From DATHSY01 sp046729855 (GTDB lineage: Bacteria > Actinomycetota > UBA4738 > HRBIN12): DNA of 62,115 nt. Positions 24,220-34,400 of this stretch are shown here, piece after piece. The translations under genes and the position numbers were made by a program. The number at the start of each line of letters is the position of its first letter. Positions within the stretch are counted from its first letter, which is position 1. The notes below the pieces were generated by a model. That model made no database searches and was not told the DNA's origin. It saw only the letters and a program-made list of their open reading frames with translations. The stretch lies in NCBI GenBank assembly GCA_046729855.1, contig JBKPHM010000013.1:1-62115 (forward strand), in the 5' to 3' direction.

Positions 24220-25523
24220 CCGAGGGGGAGGAGCGCCTGTCCGTCGACCAGGCGCGGATGCGGCGCATCATGAGGAACCGGCTGACCCGCAGGAGCTTCC
24301 TGCGCGGTGCGGGAACGGGCGTGGCCGGCATCAGCCTGGCTGCGATCCTTGCCGCCTGCGGGGAAGACGGCGGTCCCGGCGGGGGCGGCGGCGCGTCGAT
24401 GGACCCGTCGCAGATCTTCTCCGGCCAAGACCCGGAGCAGCACGTGGATTTCGTGAACTGGCCGCTTTACATCGACAAGGAGAAGGACGCCCAGGGCAAC
24501 GTCGTCCACCCGTCCCTCGAGCAGTTCACGAAGGACACCGGAATCACGGTGACCTACCAGGAGGACATCCAGAGCAACGAGGAGTTCTTCGCGAAGATCC
24601 AGCCCCAGATCGCGGCCGGCGACTCCACCGGCTACGACATCATCGTCATCACGAACGGCCGCTACTTCAAGGCGCTCGCTGACAACGGCTGGGTGCTCCC
24701 GCTGGACCCGGCCAAGCGGCCGAACTTCGACGAGAACGCGGCGCCGTGGGCGAGGGACCCATCGTTCGACCCCGAGAACACGTACTCGATGGCCTGGCAG
24801 TCCGGCATCACCGGGATCGGCATCAACCACGACCTCACCAAGGGTGAGATCACGAAGATGGACGACCTCCTCGACGGCAGCAAGCTGCCCCCCGACACGG
24901 TGGGCGCGATTCCCGGCGACGCCGCGGACTGGGTGATGATCAATCTAGGCATCGACCCCAAGACCTCGGGTCCGGCCGAGTGGAAGGAGGCGGCCGCCTG
25001 GCTCCAGAAGCTCAAGGATGCGCCGACCTTCCGAAAGTTCTACGACCAGGGCTACATCGACGACATGCTGGCCGGCACGATCTCGGCCTTCATGGCCTGG
25101 TCGGGGGACGTGCTCGGCTACAAGATCTGGTACGGCTACGACAACCTCGACTTCGTCTTCCCCGACGACGGAGCACTGCTGTGGATCGACAACATGATGA
25201 TCCCATCGACGGCCGAGCACCCCGTCAGCGCGTACACGCTGATGGACTACGTCTACAAGCCCGAGATCGCGACGATGATCACCGAGTGGGTGCTCTACAT
25301 GAGCCCGGTCCCGGCGACGCGCGATCAGATGCTCGAGGAGGCGACGGAGGCCGAGGACAAGGGCCAGAAGAGCCTAGCGAACAAGCTGTCCCTGACGGCC
25401 AACAGCGATTACCTGTACCCATCGGAGGAGTTCCTGTCACAGACGTCGTTCGGATTCGACAACTGGAACGACGACACGGTGGAGGAGTGGGAAGCCATCT
25501 TCTTCCCCATCCTGTACGGCTGA
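24216..25523 (+). CDS. potD: Extracellular solute-binding lipoprotein, polyamine type (Tat-exported)
   Basis: The 435-residue protein begins with a twin-arginine signal (LTRRSFLRGAG, R25-R26), a hydrophobic stretch and a lipobox LAAC with C48 as the lipidation site, followed by a Gly-rich spacer. The mature part is a type 2 periplasmic-binding fold of the PotD/PotF family (VNWPLYID, YDIIVITN, AFMAWSGDV). It should be anchored outside the membrane and hand substrate to PotB/PotC. GGAGGAGGGG precedes the ATG, which overlaps the potA stop. Polyamine binding is likely but not proven by sequence. Confidence 0.9.
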   Translation: MTEGEERLSVDQARMRRIMRNRLTRRSFLRGAGTGVAGISLAAILAACGEDGGPGGGGGASMDPSQIFSGQDPEQHVDFVNWPLYIDKEKDAQGNVVHPSLEQFTKDTGITVTYQEDIQSNEEFFAKIQPQIAAGDSTGYDIIVITNGRYFKALADNGWVLPLDPAKRPNFDENAAPWARDPSFDPENTYSMAWQSGITGIGINHDLTKGEITKMDDLLDGSKLPPDTVGAIPGDAADWVMINLGIDPKTSGPAEWKEAAAWLQKLKDAPTFRKFYDQGYIDDMLAGTISAFMAWSGDVLGYKIWYGYDNLDFVFPDDGALLWIDNMMIPSTAEHPVSAYTLMDYVYKPEIATMITEWVLYMSPVPATRDQMLEEATEAEDKGQKSLANKLSLTANSDYLYPSEEFLSQTSFGFDNWNDDTVEEWEAIFFPILYG

Positions 25524-25542
25524 GGACCGCGGCCCCGGCAGC

Positions 25543-26460
25543 ATGACGGTCGCACGCGACAAACTGGCCTCCGGCCTCCCGCCGCTCGGGGAGGGCGCGA
25601 GCACGCGCAAGCGGCTGGTGCCCTACGCGCTCGCTGCTCCCGCGACCCTATGGCTCCTCGCTCTGTTCGTGCTGCCGCTCGGGTTCATGGCGTTCACGTC
25701 GTTGAAGAGCGGTGGGATCTTCTCGGGCGGCTTCCGGTTCACGTGGGAATGGTCGAACTACACGGAAGGGATCTCGCAGAACGGCGAGTACCTCATCCGT
25801 GCGGTCGTGTACTCCGCCATCGTGACGCTCCTGTGTCTCTCGCTCGCCTATCCCCTCGCGTACTGGATCGCGTTCTACGGTGGTCGCGCGAAAACCAGCC
25901 TCTTGTTCCTCGTGCTCCTCCCGTTCTTCGTGTCGTTCATCATCCGGACCGTGCAGTGGAAGTTCATCCTCCACGACAACGGCATCCTCTTGGGCACGCT
26001 GAAGGACTTTGGGGCGATCCCACAGGAGTTCCACGTGTTGGCGACTCCGATCGCCGTGATCGGGGGAATGACGTATAACTTCCTTCCCTTCACGACGTTC
26101 CCCCTCTACGTCGCGCTCGAGCGGATCGACCATGCGCTCGTGGAAGCGGCCCAGGATCTCTATGCGAGCCGAGCCAAGGCGTTCTGGAAGGTCGTCTTCC
26201 CGCTCTCGATGCCCGGCGTGTTCGCCGCGATCATCCTGACGTTCGTTCCGGCGACGGGCGACTACGTGGACGCTGAGATCCTCGGCTCTCCGTCGACGAC
26301 GTTGATCGGGAACATCATCCAGCGGAAGTTCCTGATCAACGTCGACTATCCCTCGGCCGCGGCTCTGTCGATCATGCTCATGGTCGGCATGCTCGTGTTG
26401 GCGAGCATCTATGCGCGGGTCCTCGGTACGGAGGAGGCGACGAGGACGGTCGCGACATGA
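25543..26460 (+). CDS. potB: ABC transporter permease, PotB type
   Basis: The 305-residue protein has six predicted membrane helices after a cytoplasmic N-terminus. The EAA loop that contacts the ATPase is VEAAQDLYASRAKAFWKVV. It is the first of the two permease subunits, 19 nt after potD, and its stop overlaps the potC start by ATGA. Confidence 0.9.
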   Translation: MTVARDKLASGLPPLGEGASTRKRLVPYALAAPATLWLLALFVLPLGFMAFTSLKSGGIFSGGFRFTWEWSNYTEGISQNGEYLIRAVVYSAIVTLLCLSLAYPLAYWIAFYGGRAKTSLLFLVLLPFFVSFIIRTVQWKFILHDNGILLGTLKDFGAIPQEFHVLATPIAVIGGMTYNFLPFTTFPLYVALERIDHALVEAAQDLYASRAKAFWKVVFPLSMPGVFAAIILTFVPATGDYVDAEILGSPSTTLIGNIIQRKFLINVDYPSAAALSIMLMVGMLVLASIYARVLGTEEATRTVAT

Positions 26461-27311
26461 GCGCCGTCGCGACGACCGAACGACGTCCCGTCGAAACGCG
26501 GGAGCTCCCGCCGGTGAACCGTCCCACGCGACGCGCGACGCGGTTCGTGCTCCCCGCCTACGCCACGCTCATGATGTTGTACCTCTCGAGCCCCGTGTTG
26601 CTCATGATCCTGTACGGGTTCAACGACGTGCCGGGGGATCGGCAGGTCCCGCGATTCTACGGCCTGACGTTCGCCTGGTACAGGAACCTGTTCGACATCC
26701 CCGACCTCACCGCGTCTCTCGAGCACTCCCTCATCATCGCGATCCCGAGTGCCATCGTGGCGACGATCATCGGAACGCTGCTCGGGCTCGTCCTCGGCAG
26801 GTACCGGTTCCTGGGACAGGCGCCGCTGATGTTCTTGATCTTCCTCGCCATCGCGGTACCGGAGATCGTCCTGGGCTCGTCCCTGCTGACGTTGTTCATC
26901 ACCGCACAGAACCCACCGCTCGGTTTCTGGACGGTGGTGCTCGCGCACATCACCTTCAGCATCGCCTTCGTCGCGGTCACGGTCCGCGCCCGCGTCCAGG
27001 GGATGGACCGATCCCTCGAGGACGCGGCCCAGGACCTGTTCGCGACGCCGATCGTCGCGTTCTTCAAGGTGACGTTGCCGATGATCGCGCCCGGCATCCT
27101 GGCGGGCGGCCTGCTGGCGTTCGTGCTGTCGCTGGACGACTTCGTCATCACGAACTTTGTGTTCGGCGACTACCAGACCTTCCCGATCTGGGTGTACGGC
27201 GCGACCCGTCTCGGCCTACCGCCGCAGGTGAACGTGATGGGGACGCTGTTGTTCCTGACGGGCATGCTGTTGGCGGGCCTGAGCGCCCTCGCGCAGCGGC
27301 GCCGCACCTGA
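26457..27311 (+). CDS. potC: ABC transporter permease, PotC type
   Basis: The 284-residue protein has six membrane helices and the EAA loop LEDAAQDLFATPIVAFFKV, with the FVLSLDDFVITNF segment characteristic of PotC/YdcV permeases. It completes a full four-subunit importer in the order ATPase, binding protein, permease, permease. The operon ends here, 132 nt before the ATP synthase genes. Confidence 0.9.
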   Translation: MSAVATTERRPVETRELPPVNRPTRRATRFVLPAYATLMMLYLSSPVLLMILYGFNDVPGDRQVPRFYGLTFAWYRNLFDIPDLTASLEHSLIIAIPSAIVATIIGTLLGLVLGRYRFLGQAPLMFLIFLAIAVPEIVLGSSLLTLFITAQNPPLGFWTVVLAHITFSIAFVAVTVRARVQGMDRSLEDAAQDLFATPIVAFFKVTLPMIAPGILAGGLLAFVLSLDDFVITNFVFGDYQTFPIWVYGATRLGLPPQVNVMGTLLFLTGMLLAGLSALAQRRRT

Positions 27312-27337
27312 GCCACCCGGAGCACGGCGTGTCGCCT

Positions 27338-27353
27338 CGTGAAAAATTTCACA
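27338..27353. promoter_or_regulatory. CRP/FNR-family binding site upstream of the atp operon
   Basis: CGTGAAAAATTTCACA matches the CRP consensus TGTGA-N6-TCACA at 9 of 10 positions. The six A/T bases in its centre are striking in a ~70% GC genome. Its centre lies about 94 bp upstream of the predicted atp start site, a distance compatible with class I activation. Confidence 0.55.
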
Positions 27354-27357
27354 AGCT

Positions 27358-27373
27358 TGGCCGAAAAGGGCCA
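27358..27373. other. Small hairpin after the pot operon
   Basis: TGGCC and GGCCA form a 5-bp stem with a six-base GAAAAG loop just after the CRP-like site. It lacks a U-tract, and whether it ends the pot transcript is unclear. Confidence 0.25.
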
Positions 27374-27403
27374 TCTACCTGCAGAAGTACGACCGGCGTC
27401 CTT

Positions 27404-27433
27404 TTGACGGTGCTTCGATGCCGTCGATAGACT
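27404..27433 (+). promoter_or_regulatory. Promoter TTGACG-N18-TAGACT of the ATP synthase operon
   Basis: A -35 TTGACG (27404-27409) and -10 TAGACT (27428-27433) are 18 bp apart. The -10 ends 10 nt before ATG 27444, so the operon's first gene would have a 5' UTR of only a few bases. Confidence 0.65.
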
Positions 27434-27443
27434 TGGCGCGCCC

Positions 27444-27674
27444 ATGGCGGGACCGAGGCGCGACGACGCGTGGCGCGGCATGGGCACCGGGTGGACCATC
27501 ACCTCGACATTGATCGCCGGAATGGCCGTCGGAGGCGTCATCGGGTTCCTGGTCGATGTGGCCATCGGCAACCGTCGGGTGTTCGCCGCGCTCGGCATCG
27601 TCCTCGGGGCCGCCGCCGGCATCTATCTCGTGTATCTGAAGTACGGCAGGGGGGATCGTGAGGACGGATCCTGA
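27444..27674 (+). CDS. atpZ: AtpZ/AtpI-like small membrane protein
   Basis: The 76-residue protein has two transmembrane helices (about 18-37 and 45-66) and matches the AtpZ-type family found at the head of atp operons, thought to help magnesium or calcium entry or c-ring assembly. GxxxG-like repeats (AGMAVGGVIGF) are visible. It is followed by, and overlaps by 17 nt, the larger AtpI gene. Confidence 0.8.
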   Translation: MAGPRRDDAWRGMGTGWTITSTLIAGMAVGGVIGFLVDVAIGNRRVFAALGIVLGAAAGIYLVYLKYGRGDREDGS

Positions 27675-28083
27675 GCGCGAACTGGTACGGAGGATCCTGC
27701 CGTTCGCGCCCGTCGCGGTCGCGCTCGCGTTCGGGATCGGAAGCATCGCCGGCGGTGTCGACGCGGGTGCGTCTGCGGCGATCGGGATCGTCGTCGTGTC
27801 GTCGAACCTCGTCGCACAGGGCTTCTCGATCGCGTGGGCGGCGCGGATCTCGCCGGTCGCGGTCGCCGCCGTCGGGCTCGGGGGCTTTGTCGTTCGGATC
27901 GGGATCCTCCTCGTGCTGCTGATCCTCCTCGACCGGCTCGCGTTCTTCTCGGCGCCCGCGTTCGTGCTCGCGGTCGTCCCCACGACGATCGCCGTCCTGG
28001 CCGTCGAGATGCGCCTGGTAAGCGGTCGCTGGGGCTCGGAGCTGTGGACGCTCCCCAGCCGCGAGGAGCCGACGGCCACGTGA
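27658..28083 (+). CDS. atpI: ATP synthase protein I
   Basis: The 141-residue protein has four membrane helices and lies between the AtpZ-like gene and atpB, the standard place of atpI. AtpI aids assembly of the c-ring but is not part of the mature enzyme. GTG 27658 follows a GGGGGATC element. The GTGA at its end starts atpB. Confidence 0.75.
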   Translation: MRTDPERELVRRILPFAPVAVALAFGIGSIAGGVDAGASAAIGIVVVSSNLVAQGFSIAWAARISPVAVAAVGLGGFVVRIGILLVLLILLDRLAFFSAPAFVLAVVPTTIAVLAVEMRLVSGRWGSELWTLPSREEPTAT

Positions 28084-28886
28084 CCTGCGGTTTGCTCGGG
28101 AACGTGATCCTCGCAGCGGAGTTCCACCCGCCGACGACGAAGGACTTCGTCTGGCCGTGCTGGGGCGGATCGTTCGAGGTCTTCGGCATCTCCTTCTGCA
28201 TGAACTTCATCTTCTCTCTGCTGACGATCGCGACCGTGTCGTTCCTCGTGCTGTTCTATCTGGCCTTTCGCAGGCCGACGATCGTCCCGGGCAAGCTCCA
28301 GGCGCTGATGGAGTTCGGCGTCGAGTTCGTGCGCCAGCAGATCGTGTTGCCGATGATGGGACCCGAGGGCGACCGGTTCCTCGCGCTCTGCGCGACGTTC
28401 TTCTTCTTCATCCTGCTGGGTAACCTCCTCGAGGTCGTCCCGGGGATCAATTTTTCGCACAACAGCCGCGTAGCGTTCCCGATCTCGCTGGCGATCGTGT
28501 CCTGGGTGACGTTCAACGCGGTCGGAATCCGCAAACACGGGTTCCTCGGGTACCTCAAGCTCGTCGTGCTCCCGCCCGGCGCCCCGGGGTGGCTGCGTCC
28601 GCTGCTCGCCCTGATCGAGTTCGTGACCGTCATCATCATCAGGCCGATCACCCTGTCCATACGTCTCGCGGCCAATTTCCTGGCGGGCCACTTCCTGCTC
28701 GCCGTCTTCTTCCTGGGCACGATCGCGCTGCTCCAGAGCGGATGGGTCGCGATCTTCGCTCCGTTCTCGTTTGCCATGTCGATCGTGCTCGTCGGCTTCG
28801 AGATCTTCGTCGCACTGCTGCAGGCCTTCATCTTCGCCATCCTCACGGCGTCCTACATCGGCGGTGCGCTGGCCGAGGAGCACTGA
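28080..28886 (+). CDS. atpB: ATP synthase subunit a
   Basis: Membrane stator subunit carrying the proton half-channels. The 268-residue product contains the essential arginine in TLSIRLAANFLAGH and the C-terminal FVALLQAFIFAILTASYI helix. GTG 28080 overlaps the atpI stop, with GAGGAG 11 nt upstream; TTG 28092 and GTG 28104 are shorter alternatives. The N-terminus has a long periplasmic segment (EFHPPTTKDFVWPCW) typical of actinobacterial subunit a. Confidence 0.94.
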   Translation: MTCGLLGNVILAAEFHPPTTKDFVWPCWGGSFEVFGISFCMNFIFSLLTIATVSFLVLFYLAFRRPTIVPGKLQALMEFGVEFVRQQIVLPMMGPEGDRFLALCATFFFFILLGNLLEVVPGINFSHNSRVAFPISLAIVSWVTFNAVGIRKHGFLGYLKLVVLPPGAPGWLRPLLALIEFVTVIIIRPITLSIRLAANFLAGHFLLAVFFLGTIALLQSGWVAIFAPFSFAMSIVLVGFEIFVALLQAFIFAILTASYIGGALAEEH

Positions 28887-28900
28887 CAAGGAGGTTTCGG

Positions 28901-29146
28901 ATGTTTCATCTACTGGCGCAGGTGACCGGCGATCTCGAGGCGATCGAGACGGTCGGGAGGGGGCTGGTGATCGGCCTGGCCGCGATCGGCCCCGGCATCG
29001 GCCTCGGCATCCTGATCGGGAAGTCCGTCGAGGCGATGGCGAGGCAGCCGGAGTACGCGGGTCAGGTCCGCGCAACGATGTTCATCGGCATTGGGCTGAT
29101 CGAGGCGCTCGCCCTTTTCGGGATCGCGTTCTCGTTCATCATCTGA
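28901..29146 (+). CDS. atpE: ATP synthase subunit c
   Basis: The 81-residue two-helix protein forms the rotor ring. The ion-binding carboxylate is E68 (GLIEALALF). The Gln of the sodium motif in helix 1 is absent (AIGPGIGLG) and Ala follows E68, so the ring should be proton-specific. The polar loop ARQPE contacts gamma/epsilon. GGAGG sits 7 nt upstream of the ATG, as expected for a subunit needed in excess. E68 and its surroundings are the region targeted by bedaquiline in mycobacteria. Confidence 0.96.
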   Translation: MFHLLAQVTGDLEAIETVGRGLVIGLAAIGPGIGLGILIGKSVEAMARQPEYAGQVRATMFIGIGLIEALALFGIAFSFII

Positions 29147-29159
29147 GGGGGAGACGCCG

Positions 29160-29741
29160 ATGCCTACCGTGATCGCGGTCCTCGCACAGGCCGCCGGCGA
29201 GGCGACCGAGGCGGCGGAGGGCAACGACCCGAAGGACCTGTACCCACACGCGAGCGAGCTGATCGTCGGCGCGATCGCGTTCTTCATCCTTCTCGGCTTC
29301 ATGGCGAGATGGGTGCTTCCCCGTCTCAATGCCATGCTGGAGGAGCGCCGTCGGAAGATCCAGGGTCAGCTCGAGGAGGCGGAGCGCACCCGTCGCGACG
29401 CGGACCGGCTTCTCGCGGAATACCGCGAGAAGCTCCAGGACGCTCGAGGTGAAGCCAACCGGATCATCGAGGAATCCAGGAAGACTGCCGATCAGCTCCG
29501 CCGCGACGTCCAGGCCAAGGCCGAGCAGGAGGGCGAAGCGATCGTCGCGCGCGCTCGCGAGGCGATCGCCGCCGAACGCGATCGAACCTTCGAGGAGCTC
29601 CGCGCGCAGGTCGCGGTACTCGCCGTCGATCTCGCCGGCGTCGTCGTTGGCAAGGAACTCGACGCGCAGGCGCACCGGCGCCTGATCGACGAGTACATCG
29701 ACGGCGTGGAAGCATCCGGCAACGGGAAAGGTGGCGCGTAG
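29160..29741 (+). CDS. atpF: ATP synthase subunit b
   Basis: Peripheral stalk subunit of 193 residues: one membrane helix (about 36-55, ELIVGAIAFFILLGFM) and a long charged coiled coil. The N-terminal 35 residues are unusually acidic and Ala-rich for a periplasmic tail. GAGGGGGAG precedes the ATG. The coiled coil reaches the delta subunit encoded next. Confidence 0.94.
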   Translation: MPTVIAVLAQAAGEATEAAEGNDPKDLYPHASELIVGAIAFFILLGFMARWVLPRLNAMLEERRRKIQGQLEEAERTRRDADRLLAEYREKLQDARGEANRIIEESRKTADQLRRDVQAKAEQEGEAIVARAREAIAAERDRTFEELRAQVAVLAVDLAGVVVGKELDAQAHRRLIDEYIDGVEASGNGKGGA

Positions 29742-30293
29742 GTGCCCGACGACGCTGTCGTCCGCGGGTACGCCGAGGCGGTGCTGCGGATCGCCGAGGC
29801 CGAGGGTGAGGTCGACGCCGTCGTGGACCAGCTCTACGCGCTCGCCAAGCTGCTCGAGCGCGACGCGAGGCTCCGGGAAGCCGTCACGGACGCGGCGCTC
29901 CCGGTGGAGAACAAGCGGGCGCTCGTCGCGGACGTGCTCGGAACGCGCGCCAACCCGAGCGCCGTGAACGTCTTCACGTTCCTGCTCGAACAGGGACGCG
30001 CGCGCGAGGCGGGGAAGATCATCCAGGAGCTCGCGGACGTGGCTGCCGAGCGCCGCCAGCACCAGCTGGCGGAGGTGCGCTCGGCCGTTCCGCTCGACGA
30101 GGCGCGCCGCCGCCGACTCGCGGACGCGCTATCGCTGGCCACGGGGAAGCGGATCGAGCTGAGGGTGGTCGTCGACCCGTCGGTCGTGGGCGGAGTCGTT
30201 GCTCGCGTGGGAGATGAGATCTTCGACGGTACCGTGCGAGGAAGGCTCGAGGACGCTCGAGCGAAGATGACCGGGGCGGATTCGAGGAGCTGA
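29742..30293 (+). CDS. atpH: ATP synthase subunit delta
   Basis: The 183-residue subunit links the peripheral stalk to the top of F1. It has the N-terminal six-helix domain (YAEAVLRIAEAEG) and the C-terminal GGVVARVGDEIFDGTVR signature. It is a stand-alone delta, unlike mycobacteria where atpH is fused to a b-like region. GTG 29742 directly follows the atpF stop. Confidence 0.94.
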   Translation: MPDDAVVRGYAEAVLRIAEAEGEVDAVVDQLYALAKLLERDARLREAVTDAALPVENKRALVADVLGTRANPSAVNVFTFLLEQGRAREAGKIIQELADVAAERRQHQLAEVRSAVPLDEARRRRLADALSLATGKRIELRVVVDPSVVGGVVARVGDEIFDGTVRGRLEDARAKMTGADSRS

Positions 30294-30298
30294 CGCAG

Positions 30299-32059
30299 AT
30301 GGCGACGCAGCTGGAGGACTTCGATCCACGGGACATCGTCGAGGCGTTGCGCCGCAACGTGGAGGGGTTCCACCCGTCGATCGAGCGCGAGCAGGTCGGG
30401 CGCGTGATGGAGACCGGTGACGGCATCGCCCGGGTCAAGGGCCTGCCTCTCGCGATGGCCAACGAGCTGCTCGAGTTCCCCGGCGGCGTGCTCGGGCTGG
30501 CGTTCAACCTGGACGAGGACGAGATCGGCTGCATCATTCTCGGCGAGGGGTCAGAGATCGAGGAAGGCGACCTCGTCAAGCAGACCGGCCGGATCCTGTC
30601 GATCCCGGTCGGGGACGGCTTCCTCGGGCGCGTGATCGACCCGCTCGGGCGGCCGCTCGACGGCGCCGGGCCGATCCAGTCGGAGACGAACCGAGCCCTC
30701 GAGATCCAGGCGCCTTCGGTCGTCGCCCGGCAGCCGGTGAAGGAGCCGCTCCAGACGGGCATCACCGCGATCGACGCGATGACGCCGATCGGACGCGGAC
30801 AGCGAGAGCTGATCATCGGGGACCGGCAGACGGGCAAGACCGCGATCGCGATCGACGCGATCATCGCGCAGCGCGACGACTGGGCGAGCGGCGACGCCAA
30901 CCGGCAGGTCCGGTGCATCTACGTCGCGGTCGGGCAGAAGGCGTCGACCGTCGCCGAGGTCGTCGAGACGCTCCGCCAGAACGGCGCGCTCGACTACACG
31001 GTCGTGATCAACGCTCCGGCGTCAGCCCCGGCGCCGTTCCAGTACATCGCTCCGTACGCCGGCGCGGCCCTGGGCGCGCACTGGATGTACGAGGGGCTGC
31101 ACGCGCTCGCCGTCTACGACGACCTGTCGAAGCAGGCCACCGCGTACCGGACGCTGTCGCTCCTGCTGCGGCGCCCACCCGGGCGCGAGGCGTACCCGGG
31201 GGACGTGTTCTACCTTCATTCGCGGCTGCTCGAGCGCGCGGCAAAGCTGTCCGAGGAGCTCGGCGGAGGGTCGCTGACCGCGCTGCCGATCATCGAGACG
31301 AAGGGGGGCGACATCTCGGCCTACATCCCGACGAACGTGATCTCGATCACGGACGGGCAGATCTATCTGGAGCCCGACCTGTTCTTCGCCGGCGTGCGGC
31401 CGGCGATCAACGTCGGGATCTCGGTCTCGCGCGTCGGCGGCAACGCGCAGATCAAGGCGATGAAGAACGTGTCCGGACGGCTCAGGATCGACCTCGCGCA
31501 GTACCGTGCACTCGAGGCGTTCGCGCAGTTCGGCTCCGAGCTGGACAAGGCCTCGCAGCAGCAGCTGGCCCGCGGCGCGCGCGTCGTCGAGATCCTGAAG
31601 CAGCCGCAGTACAAGCCCGTGCCCGTCGAGCGGCAGGTCGCCTACATCTACGTCGCCACGGGCGGATACCTCGACGCGCTGCCGGCCGAGGACGCGAAGT
31701 CATTCGTCGAGCGGTTCGCCGACTCCCTCGACGCGCGCAGCCCGGAGGTCCTGCGGGCGATCCGTGAGACCGGCGACCTGAGCGAGGAGACGGAGGCGAG
31801 GCTCCGCGCGGCCGTCGACGAGTTCTCCCAGTCGTTCGTGCATTCGACGGCGGCGGAGGGGACCGAGGCCGCCATCGGCCGGACGACCGCTCCGGACGAG
31901 GTCAAGCCCGACGTCGGGTGGGACCGGATGTCCTCCGCCGATGACGAGGATGAGGTCCAGTCGAGCACGATCGAGGGGCCCATCGCCGACGCCGAGAGCG
32001 ACCAGCCGGACCAGGCCGAGGATGCCGCCGGAGCCCCGCCGCCGGGGCCGCCGGGCTGA
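30299..32059 (+). CDS. atpA: ATP synthase subunit alpha with a long acidic C-terminal tail
   Basis: Non-catalytic F1 subunit. The P-loop is GDRQTGKT and the C-terminal helical domain ends near residue 516 (DEFSQSF). About 70 extra residues follow, acidic then Pro-rich (ADDEDEVQ, ending PPPGPPG). E. coli alpha stops at about 513; mycobacterial alpha has a ~36-residue extension that suppresses ATP hydrolysis. The tail here is longer and of different composition. It stays in the ordinary GC and codon style of the gene, so it is not an obvious frameshift. Confidence 0.96.
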   Translation: MATQLEDFDPRDIVEALRRNVEGFHPSIEREQVGRVMETGDGIARVKGLPLAMANELLEFPGGVLGLAFNLDEDEIGCIILGEGSEIEEGDLVKQTGRILSIPVGDGFLGRVIDPLGRPLDGAGPIQSETNRALEIQAPSVVARQPVKEPLQTGITAIDAMTPIGRGQRELIIGDRQTGKTAIAIDAIIAQRDDWASGDANRQVRCIYVAVGQKASTVAEVVETLRQNGALDYTVVINAPASAPAPFQYIAPYAGAALGAHWMYEGLHALAVYDDLSKQATAYRTLSLLLRRPPGREAYPGDVFYLHSRLLERAAKLSEELGGGSLTALPIIETKGGDISAYIPTNVISITDGQIYLEPDLFFAGVRPAINVGISVSRVGGNAQIKAMKNVSGRLRIDLAQYRALEAFAQFGSELDKASQQQLARGARVVEILKQPQYKPVPVERQVAYIYVATGGYLDALPAEDAKSFVERFADSLDARSPEVLRAIRETGDLSEETEARLRAAVDEFSQSFVHSTAAEGTEAAIGRTTAPDEVKPDVGWDRMSSADDEDEVQSSTIEGPIADAESDQPDQAEDAAGAPPPGPPG

Positions 32060-32063
32060 TCGC

Positions 32064-32956
32064 GTGGGCGCAAAGCTCCGCGTCGTCCGCCGGCGCATCC
32101 GCTCCGTGCAGTCCACGATGAAGATCACTCGGGCGATGGAGCTGATCGCCGCCTCCCGGATCGTCCGGGCGCAGCAGCGCGTCGAGGCGGCGCGACCCTA
32201 TGCCGAGCTGCTTACGCGTGCGATGGAGGACGTCGCTCGGCAGACCGGCACGCTCGTCCATCCGCTGCTCGGCGAGCGGAAGCGGGTCTCGCGCGCCGGC
32301 ATACTGGTCCTCACCTCGGACCGCGGGCTCGCGGGCGCGTACAACGCGAACGTGCTCCGGCTGGCGGAGCAGGCGATCGCGAGGGCGCGCGATCGGGGAG
32401 CGGAGCCGGTCATGTACGCCTCGGGGAAGAGGGGGGTGTCGTACCTCCGTTTCCGTGGCGTTCCGCTCGCCGACTCGTGGATCGGCTTCAGCGAGGTCCC
32501 GCCGTACGCGGCGGCCGAGCAGATCGGCCGGCGCATGTTGGACGAGTTCGCAACCGAACGCATCGACGAGCTGCACACGATCTACACGGACTTCCGCTCG
32601 GCGTTCACGCTCCGGGCCACCGGGAGGCGATTCCTGCCCATCGCGCCCGAGGAGGTCGCCCGCCGGGAACCCGGCCTGCCCTACCCCGAGTACCTGTTCG
32701 AGCCGGGTCCGGAGGCCATCCTCGATGAACTGCTGCCCCAATACATCATCGCGAAGGTGTACGCCGCCATGCTGGAGTCCGCCGCCTCGGAGAACGCTGC
32801 TCGCCGTCGCGCGATGAAGGCTGCGACGGACAACGCGGAGGACCTGATCAAGGTGTTGACCCGGCAGGCCAACCGGGCGAGGCAGGATGAGATCACGACG
32901 GAGATCACCGAGATCGTGGGCGGGGCCGAAGCGCTGGCCGCCGCTTCGGATGAGGG

Positions 32957-32960
<4 letters not shown>
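32064..32960 (+). CDS. atpG: ATP synthase subunit gamma
   Basis: Central rotor shaft of 298 residues. The N-terminal coiled-coil helix (RRIRSVQSTMKITRAMELIAAS) and the C-terminal helix (SENAARRRAMKAATDNAEDLI) are diagnostic. GTG 32064 is chosen four bases after atpA because the conserved N-terminus starts there. The stop overlaps the first possible atpD start. Confidence 0.95.
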
Positions 32961-34399
<1,439 letters not shown>

Positions 34400-34400
34400 C

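Noticed and set aside
30299..32059. Frameshift as the cause of the long AtpA tail
   Set aside because: The tail keeps normal codon GC bias and ends just before a well-placed atpG start, so a real extension is more likely.
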